Origin: CAYOYK01 sp964408185
GTDB taxonomy: Bacteria > Bacillota > Clostridia > Christensenellales > Aristaeellaceae
Direction: 5' to 3'
Assembly: GCA_964408185.1 (NCBI GenBank)
Contig: CAYOYK010000039.1
Span: 1 to 23,102, forward strand
DNA length: 23,102 nt
In this document: positions 14,537-22,448 of the stretch, piece by piece
How positions within the stretch are numbered: the first letter of the stretch is position 1
Layout: each line of letters begins with the position of its first letter
Program-made: the position numbers and the translations under genes
Notes under the pieces: model-generated
What the model was told of the DNA's origin: nothing
The model's input: only the letters and a program-made list of their open reading frames with translations
The model's database searches: none

Positions 14537-16273
14537 ATGGAGCAGGCAATCACAGCCAAAACGCCTTGGATCAAGAATCTGGGCGATGTTCCCGCACATT
14601 TGGAGTACCAACAGGGCTCGATGTTTGAGGCCGTCGCCGAGATCGCCAAAAAATACCCGGATTACGTCGCGCTGGATTTTATGGGCCGCGCCACCACCTA
14701 TAAGCGTCTGGTGGAAAAGGTCGAGCAATGCGCGCGTTCGCTCAAGACCATCGGCGTGCGCGCCGGGGATCGCGTGACCATCGCCATGCCCAACTGCCCG
14801 CAGGCCATCTTTCTGTTTTACGCGGTGAATATGGTCGGCGGCGTCGCCAACATGATCCATCCGCTGTCCAGCGAGAAGGAGATCGAGTTCTTTCTCAACG
14901 AGTCCGAGAGCGTTACCGTGGCCACGCTGGATCAGTTTTACGGCAAAATTGAGGCCGTCCGCGAGAATACGTCCGTGGTCAACGTCATCATCGCGCACAT
15001 CAAGGACGAGCTGTCCCAGCCCCTCAAGACCGGCTATATGCTTACCGACGCCCGCAAGATCAAAAAAATCCCCGGCGACGCGCCGATCATCCAGTGGAAG
15101 GCGTTCCGCCACTTGGGGCGCTCCTGCTTTTGGAACTACCGCGTAGCGCGCCGGGCGGAGGATCCCGCCGTGATTCTCTATTCCGGCGGCACAACGGGCA
15201 CCACCAAGGGCATACAGCTCTCCAACCTCAATTTTAACGCGCTGGCCGCGCAGATTGTCGCTACCAATCCCATGTTCCGGCCCGGCGACCGCATGCTGGC
15301 CGCCATGCCGTTGTTCCACGGCTTTGGGCTGGGCGTGTGCATCCATTCCATGCTGGCCAACGGCGGGCGCTGCGTGCTGGTGCCGCGCTTCACGGCCAAG
15401 AGCTATGCCAAGCTGATTACCAAGTACAAGTGCTGCTTCATCGCCGGGGTGCCCACGCTCTACGAGGCCCTCCTGCGCCTGCCCTCCATGGAGGGCGAGG
15501 ATCTCTCCTGCCTGAAGGGCGTGTTCTCCGGCGGCGATTCGCTCTCCGTGGAGCTAAAGAAGCGGTTTGACAAATTCCTGTACGACCACAAGGCGACGAT
15601 TCAGATCCGTGAGGGATACGGGACGACCGAGTGCGTGACGGCCTCCTGCCTGACGCCCACGCATATGGCCAAGGAGGGCAGCATCGGCCTGCCCTTCCCG
15701 GATACCTACTACAAGATTGTCAGGCCCGGCACGGACGAGGAGCTGCCCTATGGCGAGGAGGGCGAGATTCTGCTGGCCGGCCCGACGGTGATGATGGAGT
15801 ACATCCGCCACCCGGAGGAGACCGCCAGCACTCTGCGCAAGCATGCCGACGGGCTTACGTGGGTCTATACGGGCGATCTGGGCACGATGGACGACGAGGG
15901 CTTTCTCTACTTCCGGGGCCGCATGAAGCGTATGATCGTCACCTCCGGCTACAATGTATATCCGGCCCAGCTGGAGAACATCCTTGACGCGCATGAGAGC
16001 GTCCACATGAGCTGCATCATCGGCGTGCCGGATCCCTACAAAATGCAGAAGGTCAAGGCGTTTGTGATGCTAAAGCCCGGTATTCAGGCGGACGACGCCG
16101 CCAAGCAGGATATCCTCGCGTACTGCCGCAAGAACATCGCCAAGTACGCGATGCCCTACGACATCGAGTTCCGGGAAACGCTGCCCAAAACGCTTGTTGG
16201 CAAGGTGGCCTATCGCCAGCTTGAGGAAGAGGAAGCCGCCAAGGCGCAGCGGGCGGAGGCCGCAAAAGCCTGA
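14537..16273 (+). CDS. Acyl-CoA ligase (AMP-forming, ANL superfamily)
   Basis: This 578-residue enzyme would activate a carboxylic acid with ATP to an acyl-adenylate and then to a thioester, probably with CoA. Core motifs are all intact: the P-loop YSGGTTGTTKG (215-225), GYGTTE (360-365), YTGDLG (444-449), the hinge region GRMKRMI (461-467) with SGYNVYP, and the C-terminal PKTLVGK with catalytic Lys556. Overall layout and length resemble long- or medium-chain fatty acyl-CoA synthetases, but the acid cannot be read from sequence. The ATG at 14537 follows AGAGGAT and lies 22 bp after the E2-like acyltransferase gene, with which it must be cotranscribed. Its Glu/Ala/Lys-rich tail of about 18 residues looks disordered. 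A longer frame starting at 14387 lies inside the preceding gene and is rejected. Confidence 0.9.
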   Translation: MEQAITAKTPWIKNLGDVPAHLEYQQGSMFEAVAEIAKKYPDYVALDFMGRATTYKRLVEKVEQCARSLKTIGVRAGDRVTIAMPNCPQAIFLFYAVNMVGGVANMIHPLSSEKEIEFFLNESESVTVATLDQFYGKIEAVRENTSVVNVIIAHIKDELSQPLKTGYMLTDARKIKKIPGDAPIIQWKAFRHLGRSCFWNYRVARRAEDPAVILYSGGTTGTTKGIQLSNLNFNALAAQIVATNPMFRPGDRMLAAMPLFHGFGLGVCIHSMLANGGRCVLVPRFTAKSYAKLITKYKCCFIAGVPTLYEALLRLPSMEGEDLSCLKGVFSGGDSLSVELKKRFDKFLYDHKATIQIREGYGTTECVTASCLTPTHMAKEGSIGLPFPDTYYKIVRPGTDEELPYGEEGEILLAGPTVMMEYIRHPEETASTLRKHADGLTWVYTGDLGTMDDEGFLYFRGRMKRMIVTSGYNVYPAQLENILDAHESVHMSCIIGVPDPYKMQKVKAFVMLKPGIQADDAAKQDILAYCRKNIAKYAMPYDIEFRETLPKTLVGKVAYRQLEEEEAAKAQRAEAAKA

Positions 16274-16337
16274 CTCCATGCGATCCAACGCAGGGTCGCG
16301 CCCTGCTTGCACACAATGGCGAACGTAAGGAGGACAC

Positions 16338-17021
16338 ATGAACGCATTTTTGGAGACGCTGCAAGGGAGCAAGCCTGCCCTGATTATGAGCATGCCCGTC
16401 AACGACGCGGACTTGGTGGACGAGGCTTTCCGTGCGGGCGCGGACGCGGTGAAGGTACACGTCAACCTGCGCCACCGGGCCAGCGAGCGGCAGTTTGGCG
16501 ACGTGAGCGAGTACAAGGACGTGTTTGAAAAAATGTTCCGCAATAGGCGGGGGCCGTTGGGCGTGGTGCCCGGCAACGATCCCGCCGCCGTATCGCTTAC
16601 GGTGAGGGACACGCTGCGCTATCCGTTTGATTTTTTGTCGCTGTACGCCCATCATGCCCCTGCCGATGTGCTCGGTTTGCCTCCGGCGCGCATGCTTGCC
16701 TGCGACGGCGGCTATGACATGGACGAAGTGGCTGCCTTTGCGGAAGCCGGCGCGGACGTGCTGGAGGCCTCGATCATCCCCGGCGCGGAATATGGGCAGC
16801 CGCTCCAGCTGCGCGACCTGATGCGCTACCGCGTGCTCTGCCAACGGAGCGGGCTGCCCGTCGTGGTGCCCACCCAGCGCGCCATCCGCCCGGAGGATGT
16901 TCGCGCGCTTGCGGATACGGGGATTCGCGGCCTGATGATCGGCGCGATTGTAACCGGGACGACCCGCGAGAGCATATTGCAGGCGATCGCCGCTTACCGC
17001 GCGGCCATTGACAGGCTGTAA
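16338..17021 (+). CDS. Predicted TIM-barrel protein of unknown function
   Basis: This 227-residue cytoplasmic protein has eight evenly spaced hydrophobic strands, as expected for a (beta/alpha)8 barrel: about 13-19, 37-43, 73-79, 98-103, 117-123, 141-147, 174-180 and 197-204. Acidic or basic residues sit at strand ends (KVHVN, CDGG, EASIIPG). The final GLMIGAIVTG followed by a helix resembles the phosphate-binding end of ribulose-phosphate-type barrels. It could be an isomerase, epimerase or aldolase of a phosphorylated sugar, but I recognise no specific family and assign no reaction. AAGGAGG lies five bases before the ATG. It is 64 bp after the ligase gene, with a 6-bp hairpin (16290-16306) between, and 11 bp before the DUF4127 gene, so it probably heads or joins that unit. 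Confidence 0.75.
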   Translation: MNAFLETLQGSKPALIMSMPVNDADLVDEAFRAGADAVKVHVNLRHRASERQFGDVSEYKDVFEKMFRNRRGPLGVVPGNDPAAVSLTVRDTLRYPFDFLSLYAHHAPADVLGLPPARMLACDGGYDMDEVAAFAEAGADVLEASIIPGAEYGQPLQLRDLMRYRVLCQRSGLPVVVPTQRAIRPEDVRALADTGIRGLMIGAIVTGTTRESILQAIAAYRAAIDRL

Positions 17022-17032
17022 GGAGCGACACG

Positions 17033-18472
17033 ATGAAGCTGATCCAGATTCCGCTTGATTCCCGGCCCTGCAACGCGCGCTTTCCCGCGCAGCTTGCGCG
17101 GCTGGCCGGAGTTGAGCCGCTGCTGCCGCCGCAGATGGACGACTTTCGCACCCCGGCTGACCATCGCGCGCTGAGGGACTTCCTGCGCGCGGAGGCCGAC
17201 GCGGCGGACGGACTCGTGCTATCGCTCGATCATTGGTGCTTCGGCTCGCTGATTGCCTCCCGATCCGCGGACGTATCCGCGGACGAGGCCATGTCCCGGC
17301 TGGACGAGCTGGAGGCGATTCTGCGCGCGCATCCGCAAATGAGGGGATCCGCGTACAGCGTGGTCATGCGCAGCTCCATTAACACGCTGAACCGGGATGA
17401 CCTGCCGCATTATCAAAGCATGACGGAGTATTCCCAGCAATGGCACCGCTGCAAGCTCTCCGGCCTGCCGGAGGACGAGCGTCGCCTGCAGGAGATCGAG
17501 GCGAGCATCCCGGACGAGGTACTGGAGCGGTACCACACCGTGCGGGCGCGCAATCACGCGGTCAATCGGCGCGCGGTATCGCTGTGCAGGGCCGGACTGC
17601 TCGACAAGCTGCTCCTTTTGCAGGAGGACGCGCAGCCGCTGGGCTTTCACCGCGTGGAGCAGGAGGCGCTGCGGCGCGAGGCGGACGGAGACGGCCGAAT
17701 CTGGCTGCATAACGGCACGGACGAGGCGGGCATGCTGCTTGTCGCGGACGCGGTGCGATGGGACGCGCCGCCGCTGCGCGTGCGCGTCGCGTACCTGCGC
17801 GGGGATGGCAGCTTCGTTCCGGCCTATGAGGACAGGCCCTTTGCGGAAAACCTGCGGAGCCACGCCGGCGCGGCGGGCATCGAGCTGGCGGAAACTTGCG
17901 CGGACTGCACGCTTTGTGTGGCGAGCCCGACAGCCGAGCGGCAGGAGGACATGGCGAACGCGGATGCGGCCCCCGCCGACGCGGCCGCCGATGCGGAGCG
18001 CGTGCTTGCGGAGATGCGGAAGGGGCAGCCGGTTGCCCTGCTGGACGTGCGGTACGCAAACGGCGGCGACGGCGCGCTGCTGACGGCGCTGGGCCCAGAG
18101 GCGCTGCGCGGGCTGGCGGGATACGCGGCGTGGAATACGGCCTGCAACTCGCTGGGCACCGTGCTGGCGCAGCTCCGCGCGTCGGGAGGGCGGCGCAGTC
18201 CCGCGTGCGACCGCTTTACGCGCGAAAGGCTGCTGGACGACTATCTGTATCAGGGCAAGGTGCGCCGACAAATCAATCAGGAGCTGACCGCCGCCGGAGA
18301 GGACGTGCTCTGCCTGCGGGATCGGGCCGCTGCCGAGCGCCTCGTGCAAACGCGCTATCAAGAGGCGCTTGCGCAGGAGCCCGCGCTGCCCGTGGACGGC
18401 GAGCAGGTGAGCGTTGCGTTGCCGTGGCCGCGCACGTTTGAGGCGGATATCCGCATAGGAGGCTGTCGATGA
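17033..18472 (+). CDS. DUF4127 family protein
   Basis: This 479-residue protein of uncharacterised family DUF4127 carries the family's opening IPLDSRPCN (6-14), then LPPQMDDF and SLDHWCFGSLIASR (64-77). Conserved middle stretches include VVMRSSINTL and the later WNTACNSLGT. There is no signal peptide in this copy, so it should be cytoplasmic. The many invariant Asp, Arg, Asn and Cys residues suggest an enzyme, but no reaction is known to me. AAGGAG overlaps the stop of the TIM-barrel gene, and the 3' end overlaps the oxidoreductase start by ATGA, so the three products are made together. An Ala-rich stretch near residues 303-325 looks like a linker. The assignment is from remembered family pattern, not a search. 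Confidence 0.78.
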   Translation: MKLIQIPLDSRPCNARFPAQLARLAGVEPLLPPQMDDFRTPADHRALRDFLRAEADAADGLVLSLDHWCFGSLIASRSADVSADEAMSRLDELEAILRAHPQMRGSAYSVVMRSSINTLNRDDLPHYQSMTEYSQQWHRCKLSGLPEDERRLQEIEASIPDEVLERYHTVRARNHAVNRRAVSLCRAGLLDKLLLLQEDAQPLGFHRVEQEALRREADGDGRIWLHNGTDEAGMLLVADAVRWDAPPLRVRVAYLRGDGSFVPAYEDRPFAENLRSHAGAAGIELAETCADCTLCVASPTAERQEDMANADAAPADAAADAERVLAEMRKGQPVALLDVRYANGGDGALLTALGPEALRGLAGYAAWNTACNSLGTVLAQLRASGGRRSPACDRFTRERLLDDYLYQGKVRRQINQELTAAGEDVLCLRDRAAAERLVQTRYQEALAQEPALPVDGEQVSVALPWPRTFEADIRIGGCR

Positions 18473-19821
18473 CGGATTATGATGTGATCGTGGTGGGAGC
18501 CGGGCCGTCCGGGGTGCTGGCGGCGCTGGCCGCCGCGCGCGAGGGCGCGCAAACGCTGCTGATTGAACGCAGCGGAATGTTGGGCGGCTCCAACACCGCC
18601 TCGTTGGTCTGCCCGCTGATGACATTCCACGCGGGAGAAACGCAGGTGGTCGCCGGGCTGGCGCAGCAGGTCGTCGATCGTCTGGCGGCTTGCGGCGGCA
18701 CGCTGGGGCACATCCCAGACCCGCTGGGCGTAACCGCGACACTCACGCCCATTGAGCCGACGCTACTGACGCAGGTTTATTTTGCGATGCTCCGGCAAGC
18801 GCCGGGACTGCGCGTGCTGCTGCATGCCACGCTTACGGAGGCGGACGCGCGTGACGGGCATATCCAGAGCGTCGTCTGCGTGCACAAGGGCGGCGTGAGC
18901 CGGTTCTCCGCGCGCGTGCTGATTGACGCGACAGGCGACGGCGATTTGGCCGCGCTGGCAGGCGCGCCGTATCATCAGGGCAGGGAGAGCGACGGCCTCG
19001 CGCAGCCGATGAGCATGCTTTTCAAGCTGGGGCATGTGGACTATGCGCCCATCCGCGCCGCCATGCGGCGCGAGCCGGAGCAGTTTGTGCTGCGCAAAGG
19101 GGCGCTGGAGCAGCCCTACACGGCTGTGTCGGGCTTTTTTGAGCTGGTGCGCCATGCCAAGGAGGCCGGAGAGCTAACGGTGGATCGAGATCGTGTGCTT
19201 CTGTTCCAAGGCGTGCGGGAGGACGAGGCCATCGTGAACATGTCCCGCGTCATCCGCAAGCGGAGCACGGACGCGGAGGAGCTGACGGAGGCGGAGCTGG
19301 AGGCCCGCGCGCAGGTGGACGAGCTGACGCGGTTTTTCCGCCGGTTCGTGCCGGGCTGCTCTCAGGCCTATTTGGCGCAAACGGGCGCTTGCGTCGGCGT
19401 GCGGGAGTCGCGCCGGATCGTCGGGCAATACACGCTTACGGAGCAGGATATCCAGCGCTGCCGATCGTTTGAGGACAGCGTCGCCTGCTGCGCCTTCCCC
19501 ATCGATATCCACGACCCGCTGGGCGCGGGGCTGGAATGGCACGCGTCCGATACCCGCTGCTTCTACGACGTGCCCTATCGCGTGATGCTCCCGCGGAGCC
19601 TCGACAACCTGCTTGTCACAGGCCGCTGCGCCAGCGCCACGCACGAGGCGATGGCCTCGCTGCGCATTACCGCGACCGCCATGGCGATGGGGGAGGCGGC
19701 GGGCGTCGCGGCAGGCATGGCCTCGCGAGAGAAATCCCTGCCCATGAAGATGGACGCGGCGGCCATCCAGCGGCGCATCCTTGCGCACGGAGGCATCCCC
19801 GGCCGCGCGTACCTTGGCTGA
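18469..19821 (+). CDS. FAD-dependent oxidoreductase (FAD_oxidored type)
   Basis: This 450-residue flavoenzyme has an N-terminal Rossmann fold for FAD: VIVVGAGPSG (6-15) and the ribose-binding acidic residue in LLIERSG (Glu33), followed by MLGGSN. The second FAD signature is DATGDGDLAALAG (153-165), and the C-terminal FAD-contact region begins at VTGRCASATHEAM (about 382-394) with an Ala/Gly-rich helix. This pattern fits the FAD_oxidored family (PF12831) found beside carbohydrate genes in many Firmicutes. Its substrate is unknown. The ATGA overlap with the DUF4127 stop (18469-18472) shows translational coupling. GGAGG sits just upstream of the ATG, inside the DUF4127 gene. Cys-rich VACCAFP lies in the substrate domain. 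The protein is cytoplasmic, with no export signal. Confidence 0.87.
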   Translation: MTDYDVIVVGAGPSGVLAALAAAREGAQTLLIERSGMLGGSNTASLVCPLMTFHAGETQVVAGLAQQVVDRLAACGGTLGHIPDPLGVTATLTPIEPTLLTQVYFAMLRQAPGLRVLLHATLTEADARDGHIQSVVCVHKGGVSRFSARVLIDATGDGDLAALAGAPYHQGRESDGLAQPMSMLFKLGHVDYAPIRAAMRREPEQFVLRKGALEQPYTAVSGFFELVRHAKEAGELTVDRDRVLLFQGVREDEAIVNMSRVIRKRSTDAEELTEAELEARAQVDELTRFFRRFVPGCSQAYLAQTGACVGVRESRRIVGQYTLTEQDIQRCRSFEDSVACCAFPIDIHDPLGAGLEWHASDTRCFYDVPYRVMLPRSLDNLLVTGRCASATHEAMASLRITATAMAMGEAAGVAAGMASREKSLPMKMDAAAIQRRILAHGGIPGRAYLG

Positions 19822-19868
19822 GCCAAACAATCACCCGCGCCCCAGAGCGCCAGCCGCCAAGAGACGGC

Positions 19869-19884
19869 CGCGCCTTGAGGCGCG
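19869..19884 (+). terminator. Weak hairpin after the oxidoreductase gene
   Basis: CGCGCC-TTGA-GGCGCG, followed by a loosely T-rich CGTTGCGTTTG, lies 47 bp past the stop. The stem is short and the T tract poor, so it is only a possible terminator. Confidence 0.3.
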
Positions 19885-19942
19885 CGTTGCGTTTGAGGAG
19901 TATTGTTCTTGTAGATCCGCTCAAAATATTGGCCTGCGAAAG

Positions 19943-19971
19943 CTGAAAAAATTTTGAGAAAAAAATATCAT
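19943..19971 (+). promoter_or_regulatory. Probable promoter of the decarboxylase operon
   Basis: -10 TATCAT (19966-19971, five of six consensus bases) and -35 CTGAAA (19943-19948, four of six) are 17 bp apart in the only AT-rich patch of the gap. It implies a leader of about 107 bases before the ATG at 20086, long for this window. Confidence 0.5.
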
Positions 19972-20085
19972 ACGGGCAGGAAAAAAGGAAGGGAATGTAG
20001 AACCGTAAGAAATGGGAGTAGATTGAGCCTTTATGCAATCCACCCTCTTAGGGAGTCTGAACGGAACCACGGAAGGAGAACGATC

Positions 20086-21573
20086 ATGCTCAACTCACAG
20101 GACATGGGGCAGGTACTGTCCCTACGCGCCGCCCTGCTGGAGGGCGACGAGGGCCGCCAAAAACAGCAGCGGGACGCTGGCAAACTGTTGGCGCGCGAAC
20201 GGATCCAAAAGCTGGCCGATTCGGGTAGCTTTGTGGAGCTGTTCACGCTGATGTCCGGCGCTGATGGCGGGGCGGGCGTTGTCACCGGCTACGCGACGGT
20301 GCGGGAGCGCCCGGTGTACATTTTCGCCCAGGACTTTACGGTGTCCGGCGGCGCGATGGGGCAGAAGCAGGCCCAAAAGATCAATCAGCTGCTGGATATG
20401 GCCGTCAAGACCGGCGCTCCGGTTTTGATGCTGTGCGACAGCGCCGGCGTGAAGCTGGACGAGGGCGCGCTCGCTATGGACGCGTACAGCCAAGTGTATA
20501 GCAAGCTGGCGCGTATGAGCGGCGTTTGCCCGATGATCTCCGTGGTGCTGGGCCCCTGCGTTGGCGGCGCGGCGCTCATCTCTCAGCTGAGCGATGTGTG
20601 CGTGATGGCGCGCAGCGTCGGCAGCCTGATGGTCTACGGCCCGCAGGTGATTAACGCCATGAACGGCACTAGCCTTGAGCCCGCCAAGCTGGGCGGCGCG
20701 GATGTGATGGCCGAGCAGGGCGCGTGCGCGCTCGTTGCGGACGACGAGTCCGGCGCGCTGGCGCTCGCCTCCAAGCTGCTGGATCTGCTGCCCTCCTGCA
20801 ACGCCGAGGACGCGCCGCTGGAGGAGACGGACGATCTCAACCGTCTGCTGCCCGATGTGGACGCGGACGACGCTGTCGCCGTAATGAACGCGATGGCGGA
20901 CGACGGCTCGCTGCTGGAGCTGTATGCCGATTATCAACCCTCCATTCGCACCGCGCTGTGCCGCATGGGCGGCCGCGTCGCGGCGCTGGTGGCTACCGAC
21001 AAAAAGAGCGGCGAGGGAAAGCTGACTGCCGGAGCACTCAAAAAAGCCGCGCGGTTTGTGCGCTTCGCGGATTGCTACGGCCTGCCGATCCTCAGCCTGA
21101 TCAACACAAAGGGCGTGTATTTTGAGAGCGTCGCGGCCCAGACCGAGCTGCTCAAGGCGCAGAGCTGTCTGCTGTACGCCTATGCCGAGGCCACCGCGCC
21201 CAAGCTGGCCGTTGTGACCGGGGACGCTATCGGGCAGGCCTACGTCGCCATGGGCGGCAAAGGAAACGCCGATGTAACCTACGCTTGGCCCGGCGCGGTG
21301 ATTTCCGCCCTGCAGCCGGAGGCGGCCGTGGCCGTGCTCTATGGCAAGCAGGTCAAGGAGGACGCCGAGCTGACCGTGGAGCAGGCCCGCGAAAAGTATG
21401 CCAAGCAGTACGTCGCGGACGTTGCGGGCGCTTTGCAGGCCGCCAAGAGCGGCGTGATCGACGACGTGATTGATCCCGCGCAGACCCGCGCGCTGCTTTT
21501 GGCCGCCATGGAAATGCTGGCCTCCAAGCGGGACAGCAACCCGCCCAAAAAGCACGGCAACCTGCCCATGTAA
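20086..21573 (+). CDS. Carboxyltransferase (alpha) subunit of a biotin-dependent acyl-CoA decarboxylase
   Basis: This 495-residue protein has two tandem crotonase-like halves typical of MmdA-type subunits, which move the carboxyl group of an acyl-CoA to biotin. N-terminal half: KLLARERI, PVYIFAQDFTVSGGAMG, CDSAGVKLDEG (117-127) and the oxyanion loop GPCVGGA (156-162). C-terminal half: LLYAYAEATAPK, AIGQAYVAMGG (381-391), TYAWPGA, and the family tail KKHGNLP. Two places differ from the usual pattern: DSAG for DSGG, and GQA (383-385) where the second oxyanion loop is normally GGA. The acyl-CoA (methylmalonyl, malonyl, glutaconyl or other) cannot be decided. AAGGAGA fixes the ATG at 20086. Gamma, carrier and beta genes follow, so the complex should couple decarboxylation to Na+ export. 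Confidence 0.88.
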   Translation: MLNSQDMGQVLSLRAALLEGDEGRQKQQRDAGKLLARERIQKLADSGSFVELFTLMSGADGGAGVVTGYATVRERPVYIFAQDFTVSGGAMGQKQAQKINQLLDMAVKTGAPVLMLCDSAGVKLDEGALAMDAYSQVYSKLARMSGVCPMISVVLGPCVGGAALISQLSDVCVMARSVGSLMVYGPQVINAMNGTSLEPAKLGGADVMAEQGACALVADDESGALALASKLLDLLPSCNAEDAPLEETDDLNRLLPDVDADDAVAVMNAMADDGSLLELYADYQPSIRTALCRMGGRVAALVATDKKSGEGKLTAGALKKAARFVRFADCYGLPILSLINTKGVYFESVAAQTELLKAQSCLLYAYAEATAPKLAVVTGDAIGQAYVAMGGKGNADVTYAWPGAVISALQPEAAVAVLYGKQVKEDAELTVEQAREKYAKQYVADVAGALQAAKSGVIDDVIDPAQTRALLLAAMEMLASKRDSNPPKKHGNLPM

Positions 21574-21591
21574 CGGAAGGAAGGTTCAACG

Positions 21592-21954
21592 ATGAGTAGA
21601 TTATTGACTGGGCTTTCCGTTGCGGCAATTGGCATTTTGGTTGTTTTTGTCGGGCTGGTGATCCTGATTGGGTTCATCAAGCTGCTGAACCTGTTTATGA
21701 GCATCGGCAAAAAGAAAAAAGCCGCCGTGCCCGCGCCCAAGGCCGAAGCCGCCGCGCCCGCTGCTGCGCAGGCCGCAGTACAGCCCGCGGAGCAGGCGGG
21801 GGTTTCCGGCGAGGTGCTGGCGGCCATTACGGCGGCCATCGCGGCCGTTTGGCAGGGCGAAACTGGCTTTGTGGTGCGCCGCGTGCGCCGCGTAAGCAAC
21901 GCTTCCGCTTGGAATCGCGCGGGTCATGACGAGCAGGTTTACAGCCGTCTGTAA
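21592..21954 (+). CDS. OadG-like gamma subunit of the decarboxylase
   Basis: This 120-residue small membrane protein has one hydrophobic helix (about 8-38), a KKKK stop-transfer cluster, an Ala/Pro linker of about 40 residues, and a conserved C-terminal segment, VSGEVLAAITAAIAAVW followed by GFVVRRVRRV, typical of Firmicutes gamma (OadG) chains. Family role: to tether the soluble carboxyltransferase to the membrane beta subunit. The gene lies 18 bp after the alpha gene with AAGGAAGG as ribosome binding site and 28 bp before the carrier gene. Length and layout are normal. Confidence 0.85.
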   Translation: MSRLLTGLSVAAIGILVVFVGLVILIGFIKLLNLFMSIGKKKKAAVPAPKAEAAAPAAAQAAVQPAEQAGVSGEVLAAITAAIAAVWQGETGFVVRRVRRVSNASAWNRAGHDEQVYSRL

Positions 21955-21982
21955 CGATCATTTATCTGAAGGAGGAACTCCC

Positions 21983-22396
21983 ATGCGTCAGTTCAATATT
22001 ACCGTCAATGGCGTTGCATATCAGGTTTCTGTGGAGGAAGTCGGCGCCGCGTCCGCCATGCCCGTCGCTCAGGCCGTGCAGGCGGCTCCCGTCGCCGCCC
22101 CCGTCGCCGCCCCTGTCGCCGCGCCCGCAGCGGCTCCCGCAGCCGCCGCGCCCGTCGCGGCCGCTCCCGCCGCCGTATCCGCCGGCGAGAAGGTCAACGC
22201 GCCTATGCCGGGCACCATCCTCGATCTCAAGGTCAAGGCGGGCGATACCGTCAAGAAGGGCGACGTGCTGCTGGTCTTGGAAGCCATGAAGATGGAAAAC
22301 GAGATCATGTCTCCGTGCGACGGAACCGTCAAGCAGACCGTCGTTGCCAAGGGCGCATCCGTCAACAGCGGCGATCCCCTCGTCGTGATCGGCTGA
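21983..22396 (+). CDS. Biotin carboxyl carrier subunit of the decarboxylase
   Basis: This 137-residue protein carries biotin between the alpha and beta subunits. A short N-terminal region (FNITVNGVAYQVSVEE) is followed by an Ala/Pro/Val linker (about 26-66) built from repeated PVAA units, then a biotinyl domain (about 68-137) with the target lysine in EAMKMEN (Lys103) and APMPGTI at its start. The linker is encoded by GC-rich tandem repeats (about 22088-22170), so its length may vary between strains. AAGGAGG, five bases upstream, selects the ATG at 21983 rather than the in-frame ATG at 21926, which lies inside the gamma gene. Confidence 0.93.
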   Translation: MRQFNITVNGVAYQVSVEEVGAASAMPVAQAVQAAPVAAPVAAPVAAPAAAPAAAAPVAAAPAAVSAGEKVNAPMPGTILDLKVKAGDTVKKGDVLLVLEAMKMENEIMSPCDGTVKQTVVAKGASVNSGDPLVVIG

Positions 22397-22435
22397 CGTC
22401 AACCGCACCATTTGCGAAAGACCAAGAGAAAGCGA

Positions 22436-22447
22436 GTTGATATCAAC
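22436..22447. other. Perfect 12-bp palindrome abutting the beta-subunit start
   Basis: GTTGATATCAAC is a perfect palindrome ending one base before the ATG at 22449. It occupies the place where a ribosome binding site would be expected; the nearest purine-rich run (AGAGAAAGCGAG) is about 13 bases from the ATG. It may be chance, a regulator site, or a means of lowering beta-subunit translation. Confidence 0.4.
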
Positions 22448-22448
22448 C

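Noticed and set aside
20031..20085. Possible T-box-like sequence (GGAACCACGG) in the leader of the decarboxylase operon
   Set aside because: It only partly resembles the T-box core, no terminator/antiterminator pair is visible, and the operon has no link to amino acids or tRNA.
22088..22170. Tandem GC-rich repeat as a possible CRISPR or satellite
   Set aside because: It is the coding sequence of the Ala/Pro/Val linker of the biotin carrier, a normal flexible linker.
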